From NCBI RefSeq assembly GCF_007859635.1, contig NZ_CP042306.1:62001-126000 (forward strand): a stretch of DNA of 64,000 nt, given 5' to 3'. Positions within the stretch are counted from its first letter, which is position 1. Every line of letters starts with the position of its first letter. The notes beneath the pieces were generated by a model. It saw nothing but the letters and a program-made list of their open reading frames with translations, did no database searches and was not told the DNA's origin. Below are positions 57,899 through 64,000 of this stretch, piece by piece. Both the position numbers and the translations under genes were made by a program. The stretch is from Sphingomonas panacisoli. GTDB taxonomy: Bacteria > Pseudomonadota > Alphaproteobacteria > Sphingomonadales > Sphingomonadaceae.

Positions 57899-59471
57899 GA
57901 CGATTGCTGCGCTGACTCTGGCCCTTCCACTGTCGTTGGCAGGCCAACCGACATCAGCGCAGGACATCGTCGATCCTGCTGCCGGGCCATCCGCTATCGT
58001 GCGGCTCAGCCAAGCTGCCGGCGTGGCGTCGATCCTACAGGCATTGCGAGCGCAGGCACCTTCGCGAACCATCGTTTTTCGCGATGTCAGCGTCGTCGAT
58101 CCGTTGCGTGCACAAATGGTGGCGCATCGCACCGTGTTGGTGCGCAACGGGATCATCGTGTCCGTCGGCGGCAACCGGCAACCGCTACCGAAGGGCGCGT
58201 TCGTCCTAGACGGAAGAGGTCAATTTCTGTCGCCCGGACTGGTCGATTCGCACGTTCATTCCAGTTCGCCCGCGACGCACCTGTTGCACCTCGCCAACGG
58301 CATTACGAGCGTGCGCGAAATGGATGGGTTTCCTTGGATGCTCCTGTGGCGAGCGCAGACCCGCAATCGTCGGATGCTAGCGCCGATTCCCTATGTCGCT
58401 GGCACTATCATCAACGGCAATTCACTCGACGGCTATGCCGTGCCCGCGAGGACACCGGAAGATGGGCGCCGGATCGTCCGGGAGCAGGCGGCGTGTGGGT
58501 ATGAATTCATCAAGATCCATAATGTGCTTCGCCCCGAGGTGTTCGACGCAATCGCGGACGAAGCGAAGGCGGTCCGCGTGGATTTGGTCGGGCATGTGCC
58601 GCACGCAATTTCGGTGCGCCGCGCCGCCGAGGCCGGGATGCGGACCGTCGAGCATTTGAAGGGCTGGCTGAACGACGGAACGCTGCAACTGGACGATCGC
58701 GACTATGCCGTTGCGAAGGATTACCGATCGATGTGGGTGGTGCCGACACTCTATGCGACTCAGCCCAACCTCCGCGGTGCGGCGGCGCGTGCGGCGCTTT
58801 CGGCTCCCGAGGCCGCCTATGTCCCTCTAGCGGACCGGGAACGCTGGCGCAAAGCAATTGAGGCTGACACGGGTGGTCCGCGCTCGCAGGACGGCCAGCT
58901 TGCGAACATGATCGTCATCGTGAAAGCGCTGCACGCAGTCGGCGCGCAATTCCTGGCCGGCACGGATGCCGATGGGTACAAATATACTGTCGCGGGTTTC
59001 GCTTTGCTCGACGAGTTGGACTTGTTGGTGGGGGCCGGCCTGTCTCCGGCAGAAGTATTGCGCGCCGCCACCGTCGAACCCGCGCGCGCGTTTCGCCGCG
59101 AAGGCGAATTCGGACTCGTCAAAGCGGGGATGCGGGCGGACTTGGTGTTGCTGCCGCGCAATCCGCTGACCGACCCCGACGCCTACCGCCATAGCCGCGG
59201 TGTGATGGCGAATGGGTATTGGCTCAGCCAAGCCGCGCTGGCGCGATCGCTCCGTCGGGTCGCGAGCCTGTTCGCGAAGCCGATCGCCGGCACCGATGTC
59301 GAGGGGCGCCAGCTCGTGCGCGACGTCGAACGGCTGTCGACGAGCGGTTACGTCTTCGACGCGGGGACGCTCGAGAATGCGGCGAACGCGTTTCGCGCGG
59401 GTGATGCCGAAACGGCCGAGCGGCTGCTCAGGCTAAGCCAAGCCGAATCGCGTTGTCAGCCGCGACCCTGA
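57888..59471 (+). CDS. Exported amidohydrolase family protein
   Basis: A 527-residue amidohydrolase of the imidazolonepropionase/cyclic-dipeptidase-like group. A signal peptide ends near T-S-A-Q (about residue 25). Metal motifs are V-D-S-H-V-H (about 120-125), a lysine in F-I-K-I-H, G-H-V-P-H and a late G-T-D-A-D aspartate. The C-terminal tail of about 60 residues is extra. It probably hydrolyses a cyclic amide or dipeptide. It starts inside the end of the GntR gene and is likely part of a small inducible catabolic unit. Substrate unknown. Confidence 0.88.
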   Translation: MFNKTIAALTLALPLSLAGQPTSAQDIVDPAAGPSAIVRLSQAAGVASILQALRAQAPSRTIVFRDVSVVDPLRAQMVAHRTVLVRNGIIVSVGGNRQPLPKGAFVLDGRGQFLSPGLVDSHVHSSSPATHLLHLANGITSVREMDGFPWMLLWRAQTRNRRMLAPIPYVAGTIINGNSLDGYAVPARTPEDGRRIVREQAACGYEFIKIHNVLRPEVFDAIADEAKAVRVDLVGHVPHAISVRRAAEAGMRTVEHLKGWLNDGTLQLDDRDYAVAKDYRSMWVVPTLYATQPNLRGAAARAALSAPEAAYVPLADRERWRKAIEADTGGPRSQDGQLANMIVIVKALHAVGAQFLAGTDADGYKYTVAGFALLDELDLLVGAGLSPAEVLRAATVEPARAFRREGEFGLVKAGMRADLVLLPRNPLTDPDAYRHSRGVMANGYWLSQAALARSLRRVASLFAKPIAGTDVEGRQLVRDVERLSTSGYVFDAGTLENAANAFRAGDAETAERLLRLSQAESRCQPRP

Positions 59472-59481
59472 ATTTGCGGGA

Positions 59482-60753
59482 TTAGGCCGCCTCGTCCGCA
59501 TCTAGTCCATAGGCAGTGTGCAGCACCCGCACCGCGAGTTCGGTCTCGTCCTCGTGGATCAGGACCGAAACCTTGATCTCGCTGGTCGAGATCGCCTGGA
59601 TGTTGATCCCGCGCTGGCCCAGCGTCGTGAACATCGTGCTCGCGACGCCCGCGTGGCTCTTCATGCCGACGCCGACGACCGAGATCTTGGCGACGCGGGT
59701 GTCGTGGACGAGTTCCTCGAACCCGATCTTGTCCTTCGCGTCGTTGAGCGCCTGGATCGATCGCGCGAGATCGACGGCGGGCACCGTGAAGGTGACGTCG
59801 GTCGATCCCGCCCGACCCGCCGATTGATGCGCGATGTTCTGGATGATCATGTCGACGTTGATGTTCGCCGCCGCCAGCGGCGCGAAGATCGCGGCGACCG
59901 ATCCGGGCGTGTCGCTGACGTTGGTCAGCGTGATCTTCGCCTCGTTCTTGTCGTGCGCGATCCCGGTGATCAGCTGGCGTTCCATCTCGTCGATCTCCTC
60001 TTCGCCCACGATCATCGTGCCGGGCAGCGTGTCGGCCATCGGCGCGTCGTCGCCGGTGAACGACGACAGCACCTGGACGCGGACGTTTTCCTTCATCGCC
60101 AGGCCCACCGAGCGCGTCTGGAGCACCTTGGCCCCGACGCTCGCGAGCTCGAGCATTTCCTCGTAGGTGACTTGCTTCAACTTACGCGCACGCGGGACGA
60201 TGCGCGGGTCGGTGGTGTAGACGCCATCGACGTCGGTGTAGATGTCGCAACGGTCGGCCTTCATCGCCGCCGCCATCGCGACCGCCGACGTGTCGGACCC
60301 GCCGCGACCGAGCGTCGTGACGCGGCCGTTGTCGGCCAGCCCCTGGAACCCCGGGATCACCGCGACCTCGCCCGCGGTCAGCGATGCGTCGAGAGCTGCG
60401 GTGTCAATGTCTTCGATCCGCGCCTTGGCGAAGGCGTCGTCGGTGTGGATCGGCAATTGCCAGCCCATCCAGCTCCGCGCCTTCACCCCGGCCGCCTGCA
60501 GCGCGATCGCGAGCAACCCGCTCGTGACCTGCTCGCCCGACGATACCACCACGTCGTATTCGCGCGGATCGTAGAGCGACGACGCTTCGCGGCAGAAATT
60601 GACCAGCCGGTCGGTGTCGCCGGCCATCGCCGAGACGATGACCGCGACCTGGTTGCCGGCATCGACTTCGCGCTTCACGCGACGCGCGACGGCGCGGATG
60701 CGCTCGATCCCGGCCATCGACGTCCCGCCGAATTTCATCACGATGCGGGCCAT
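59482..60753 (-). CDS. lysC: Aspartate kinase
   Basis: A 423-residue aspartokinase, the first step of the lysine/threonine/methionine and diaminopimelate pathway. The N-terminal K-F-G-G-T-S-M, the mid G-R-G-G-S-D-T-S-A-V and two C-terminal ACT domains (about 275-423) are in place, so feedback control by end products is expected. ATG 60753 is the canonical start; the open frame continues upstream without similarity. Divergent from ubiG. Confidence 0.96.
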   Translation of the reverse strand: MARIVMKFGGTSMAGIERIRAVARRVKREVDAGNQVAVIVSAMAGDTDRLVNFCREASSLYDPREYDVVVSSGEQVTSGLLAIALQAAGVKARSWMGWQLPIHTDDAFAKARIEDIDTAALDASLTAGEVAVIPGFQGLADNGRVTTLGRGGSDTSAVAMAAAMKADRCDIYTDVDGVYTTDPRIVPRARKLKQVTYEEMLELASVGAKVLQTRSVGLAMKENVRVQVLSSFTGDDAPMADTLPGTMIVGEEEIDEMERQLITGIAHDKNEAKITLTNVSDTPGSVAAIFAPLAAANINVDMIIQNIAHQSAGRAGSTDVTFTVPAVDLARSIQALNDAKDKIGFEELVHDTRVAKISVVGVGMKSHAGVASTMFTTLGQRGINIQAISTSEIKVSVLIHEDETELAVRVLHTAYGLDADEAA

Positions 60754-60807
60754 GGCGGGGCGCGGAAGTCCTTTGGAATGGCGGAGCGGCGCTGATAGGA
60801 AGGCCGC

Positions 60808-61545
60808 ATGGATAGCGCAACCGTAACGTCCGTAACTATCGATCCGCAGGAAGCCGCGCATTTCGGCAAGCTGGCGAAGGATTGGTGGGACCCGAAGGGG
60901 TCGTCGGCGATGCTCCACCGGCTCAATCCGCCGCGACTGAAGTACATCCGCGACCAGATTGACCGACATTGGCTGGGCGACGGGGTCGGGTTCACGCCGC
61001 TCGCGGGCAAGCGGGCGCTCGACGTCGGGTGTGGCGCGGGGTTGCTGTGCGAGCCGCTCGCGCGGCTCGGGGCGGCGGTGACGGGACTTGACGCGGCGGC
61101 GGAGAACATCGGTGTCGCGCGAGCGCATGCTGCGCTGAGCGGCTTGGCGGTCGACTATCGCGCGGGCGGGATCGAGACGCTGACGGGCGAGACGTTCGAT
61201 CTCGTCACGTCGATGGAGGTGATCGAGCACGTCACCGACCCGGCGGCGTTCGTCGCGGGGCTGGCGGGCGCGCTGGCCGCAGACGGCTTGCTGATCCTAT
61301 CCACTCCCAACCGCACCGCGCTGTCGCGGCTGGCGATGATCACCGTGGGCGAGGGGTTCGGCATGATCCCCAAGGGCACGCACGACTGGGACAAGTTCCT
61401 GACTCCGGACGAACTGACCGCTTTGGTCGAAGCGGTGGAGTTGCGGGTAATCGACGTGTCGGGGCTGGGCGTTTCGCCGGGCAAAGGCTTCGCCGTCGGC
61501 GACAGCACGCAGCTAGACTATTTCGTAACGGCGGTCCGCGCCTAG
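60808..61545 (+). CDS. ubiG: Ubiquinone biosynthesis O-methyltransferase UbiG
   Basis: A 245-residue SAM-dependent methyltransferase. Characteristic are the N-terminal A-H-F-G-K-L-A-K-D-W-W-D-P-K-G, the SAM motif L-D-V-G-C-G-A-G-L-L-C-E-P and the late G-T-H-D-W-D-K-F. It performs both O-methylations in ubiquinone synthesis. It lies divergent from lysC, a frequent alphaproteobacterial neighbour. Its stop overlaps that of the convergent phoD by four bases. Confidence 0.95.
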   Translation: MDSATVTSVTIDPQEAAHFGKLAKDWWDPKGSSAMLHRLNPPRLKYIRDQIDRHWLGDGVGFTPLAGKRALDVGCGAGLLCEPLARLGAAVTGLDAAAENIGVARAHAALSGLAVDYRAGGIETLTGETFDLVTSMEVIEHVTDPAAFVAGLAGALAADGLLILSTPNRTALSRLAMITVGEGFGMIPKGTHDWDKFLTPDELTALVEAVELRVIDVSGLGVSPGKGFAVGDSTQLDYFVTAVRA

Positions 61546-63158
61546 GCCATCACATTCCGGCCCCGCGCGACCGTCGCGGTGTGTCCGACAACCGCATTCG
61601 ACGATTTCGTCTTCACCGAATCGACGAACAGCCAGTCGTTCGACACCTTAGTCGGCGTGATCGTCAGCGCCATGTAGCCGCGCCGCGAAGTGTCACACCA
61701 TTTGAGTTCGGGATTGGCCGCGACCAGACCGGCCGCGACGATTTTCGGATCGGTCTTGATCGATCCTTCATAGCCGTTCGACGTGACGCTGTGCCCGGCG
61801 AATTCGACGCCGGCGGGCTTGCCGTCCTGCCCGAGGTCGTAGGCCCAGCCGTTGTGACTGTCGCCCGAGATCACCAACAGGTTGGCGCCGGCGCCCTGCG
61901 CCGCCTTCAGGAACCGCGCGCGCTCGGCCGGATAGCCGCCCCAATTGTCGTAGTTGAAGGGCAGGCCGGCTTTGGCCGCCTGAATGCCGCCCAGGATATA
62001 GCCCTTCGCGCGCTCGTTCGCGTTTGGATCGAGCCAGCCCATTGCCGCGTCAGGCATCACTGTCTGGCCCATGATCGTGCCGAACCCGACGATCTGCCAC
62101 TTCTGCCCGGCCTTCACCGATTGGCGAAGCGCGTGGAACAGCCAGTTCGCTTGCTGCGTCCCCATCATCGTCGCGGCGGGGTCCATCCACGCGCCGTCGC
62201 GGAACGCCTTCAGCGCAGCGGCGGGGTCGGCTTCCTTGAACAACGGCGCAATGTCGGGTTGTTCGGTGCGCGCCAGGTCGCGCGTTTCGGTGCGGAACAG
62301 CGTCGCGAGCGTGCCGATCTCATAAGTCTTCCACGGCTCGTCGCTGATCGGCATCCATTCGCGATAGGCCTGCAGTGCGGCATTGCGGCGGCTGCTCCAA
62401 TCGCCTTCGTCGGGCTGATGGTTCTCCGCGCCGCCTTCCCACGAATCGTTCGCGGATTCGTGGTCGTCCCACTGTACGATCCACGGCACGCGGGCATGGA
62501 GTGCCTGAAGATCGGGGTCCGCGCGGTAGCTGGCGTAACGAATGCGATAGTCGATCAGGCGGATCAGTTCGCCGGCCGGCTCGGTCGGGCGGACCTGGTC
62601 CTTGAGCGGCGGATAGCCGCCGATTTTATACTCATAGAAATAGTCGCCGAGATGGATCGCGAGGTCGAGATCGTCGCGCGCCGCGGCATGGGCATAGGCG
62701 TTGAACCAGCCAAACGGCATGTTCGAACACGAGAAGATCGCCGCCTTGAACGATTTCGCCGGTCCTTCGGGCAGGGTCTTGGTCTGGCCGACCGGCGACA
62801 GCGAGCCGTCGGGTCCGACGAAGCGGTAGAAATACCGCGTGCCGGGCTCGAGCCCGCTCACCGTGATCTTGGTCGTCCAGTCGCGCCACGGGCCGGTGAT
62901 CGCCGTACCCTTCGCCACGATCCGCGCGAAATCGGCGGTGGGGGACATTTCGGCCATCAGGTGGATCGGCCGCTCGTCGGCGGGGACGAAGCGCGTCCAG
63001 AGCAACATCGAATCGCTTGCCGGCTCGCCCGACGCGACGTTGTGGGTGAACCCGCGCAGGTTGGCGACGCTGCCGGTCTGCGCGAATCCGGGAATCGCAT
63101 AGGCGCCCAATCCCAGCGTTCCGGTCATCAGCAACGAGCGGCGATCGATCCGAAGCAT
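61542..63158 (-). CDS. phoD: PhoD-like alkaline phosphatase/phosphodiesterase
   Basis: A 538-residue PhoD-family enzyme. The N-terminus D-R-R-S-L-L-M-T-G with a following hydrophobic stretch is a Tat signal, fitting export of a folded metalloenzyme. Metal-site segments F-S-C-S-N, H-L-G-D-Y-F-Y-E-Y, W-D-D-H-E-S-A-N-D and S-G-D-S-H-N are all present. It releases phosphate from mono- and diesters using Ca2+ and Fe3+. The start follows AGGGAGA. No pho box is evident by eye. Confidence 0.93.
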   Translation of the reverse strand: MLRIDRRSLLMTGTLGLGAYAIPGFAQTGSVANLRGFTHNVASGEPASDSMLLWTRFVPADERPIHLMAEMSPTADFARIVAKGTAITGPWRDWTTKITVSGLEPGTRYFYRFVGPDGSLSPVGQTKTLPEGPAKSFKAAIFSCSNMPFGWFNAYAHAAARDDLDLAIHLGDYFYEYKIGGYPPLKDQVRPTEPAGELIRLIDYRIRYASYRADPDLQALHARVPWIVQWDDHESANDSWEGGAENHQPDEGDWSSRRNAALQAYREWMPISDEPWKTYEIGTLATLFRTETRDLARTEQPDIAPLFKEADPAAALKAFRDGAWMDPAATMMGTQQANWLFHALRQSVKAGQKWQIVGFGTIMGQTVMPDAAMGWLDPNANERAKGYILGGIQAAKAGLPFNYDNWGGYPAERARFLKAAQGAGANLLVISGDSHNGWAYDLGQDGKPAGVEFAGHSVTSNGYEGSIKTDPKIVAAGLVAANPELKWCDTSRRGYMALTITPTKVSNDWLFVDSVKTKSSNAVVGHTATVARGRNVMA

Positions 63159-63243
63159 GTCGTTCTCCCTGTTCGCAGCGTGCTTGCGCCCGCTCGATGT
63201 CGCTTTGGTGACAGTCGCCGGCCCGGCTGTTAGGGGCGCGCGC

Positions 63244-64000
63244 GTGACGCCGTCCCTCCGGTCCCTCGAACGATTGCCGCGCTGGGCGATCCTGTTGCTG
63301 GTCGCGATCATCGCGCGCGCCGCGACGTTCGGCAACCCGATCGTGCATGTCGACGAAAGCTTCTATTTCGCGACGGCGCGGTCGATGCTCGACGGTGCGT
63401 TGCCTTATGTCGACGTGTGGGACCGCAAGCCGATCGGCCTGTTCCTGCTCTACGTCCCCGCCGCCCTGTTCGGCCTGCCGCTTGGCATCTGGGTCTATCA
63501 GGCGATGGCGCTGGCGGCGGTCGTCGCGACCGCGTTGCTGATCGCCCGGCTGGCCGATCGCGCGGGCTGGCGGCGCGGTTCGCTGGCGGGAGCGATCGCG
63601 TATATCGTGTGGCTCGATCTGCTCGAGGGGCAGGGGGGGCAGGCGCCAGTCTTCTACAATCTGCTGATGGTCGGAGCGGCCGCGCTGATCGCGTCGAGCG
63701 ACCGTGATCATGATCCGCGGAGCCGTCTGCGGCGCGGGCTCGGCGCGATGCTGTTGGTCGGGGTCGCGCTGCAGATCAAATATTCGGTGGTTTTCGAAGG
63801 ACTGTTCTTCGGGCTGTGGTGGCTGTGGCGCGAGGCGATGCGACGGCGGCACGCGGTGCCGATGCTGGCGGAAGGCGCGTTGCTCGCTGTCGTGGCGCTG
63901 ATCCCGACCGCGCTCGCGTTGGTCTATTATCAGGCGATCGGGCAGGGGGCGGCATACCTCTATGCCAACTTCACTTCGATCGCCGCGCGCCGGCCCGACC
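63244..64000 (+). CDS. GT39-type membrane glycosyltransferase (partial, runs off the window)
   Basis: A frame open from GTG 63244 to the window end encodes at least 252 residues of a polytopic protein. It starts with a membrane helix (A-I-L-L-L-V-A-I-I-A), followed by the periplasmic V-D-E-S-F-Y-F-A segment whose acidic pair is typical of the catalytic loop in PMT/ArnT-like (GT39/GT-C) enzymes, then D-V-W-D-R-K-P-I-G-L-F, and several more helices. Such enzymes transfer sugars from polyprenyl-linked donors. The 3' end is missing, so substrate is unknown. Confidence 0.8.
   Translation, partial: MTPSLRSLERLPRWAILLLVAIIARAATFGNPIVHVDESFYFATARSMLDGALPYVDVWDRKPIGLFLLYVPAALFGLPLGIWVYQAMALAAVVATALLIARLADRAGWRRGSLAGAIAYIVWLDLLEGQGGQAPVFYNLLMVGAAALIASSDRDHDPRSRLRRGLGAMLLVGVALQIKYSVVFEGLFFGLWWLWREAMRRRHAVPMLAEGALLAVVALIPTALALVYYQAIGQGAAYLYANFTSIAARRPD

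Noticed and set aside
60754..61230. N-terminal extension of aspartate kinase
   Set aside because: It overlaps ubiG on the other strand and has no similarity; the canonical M-x-x-I-V-x-K-F-G-G-T start is at 60753.

Overview
The window is a high-GC stretch of alphaproteobacterial chromosome, most probably from Sphingomonas or a close relative. The basis is inference from gene content and order: rnd-lptC-lptA-lptB-rpoN, rpmF-plsX-fabH-ihfA-merR, and rpmI-rplT near pheS-pheT. A Sphingomonas-type PEP-CTERM protein, a TonB-dependent receptor with a spinster-type transporter, and two-cysteine-pair L32 agree with this. Nearly all of it is housekeeping or conserved accessory sequence. I see no prophage, integrase, transposase, CRISPR array, rRNA or tRNA. 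No gap between genes exceeds about 230 bases.

Layout. 0-5 kb: a hypothetical protein, a degenerate GDT1-like membrane protein, Dps, a metallophosphoesterase, an ATP-dependent DNA ligase and an EamA transporter. 5-12 kb: a glycine-rich double cold-shock protein, TerC, RNase D, the Lpt lipopolysaccharide-export genes, sigma-54 and two small proteins. 12-23 kb: a DUF899 protein, a ligase-associated exonuclease and Lhr-type helicase, two tandem aspartic proteases, an M20 peptidase, Kup, a PdeM-type phosphoesterase and a secreted MsrA. 23-31 kb: aspartate aminotransferase, a fused PabB-PabC, an MBL hydrolase, a MAPEG protein and the L32/fatty-acid/IHF cluster. 31-35 kb: TetR, TonB-dependent receptor and MFS transporter. 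35-44 kb: RF3, an aldose epimerase, PheT, PheS, a GNAT protein, a frameshifted PEP-CTERM gene, L20 and L35. 44-54 kb: AsmA, FtsH, TilS, CpoB, RodZ and PtsP. 54-64 kb: YdeI-like protein, PadR with a membrane partner, nitronate monooxygenase, a GntR-amidohydrolase operon, aspartate kinase, UbiG, PhoD, and the start of a GT39-type glycosyltransferase.

The most coherent multi-gene system is the ligase-associated DNA repair set: ATP-dependent ligase, MBL exonuclease, DEXH helicase and PdeM phosphoesterase. These are often adjacent in other bacteria but here are spread over 20 kb, with only helicase and exonuclease still paired, divergently, across 35 bases. Other points worth a look are the two-domain tandem aspartic proteases, a short TGACAC element placed just after stop codons, and convergent gene ends that are mostly either interlocked by 4 bases or separated by palindromic repeats. 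The frameshifted PEP-CTERM gene, bracketed by near-identical terminator hairpins, is also notable. I found no clear evidence of a wholly new system.
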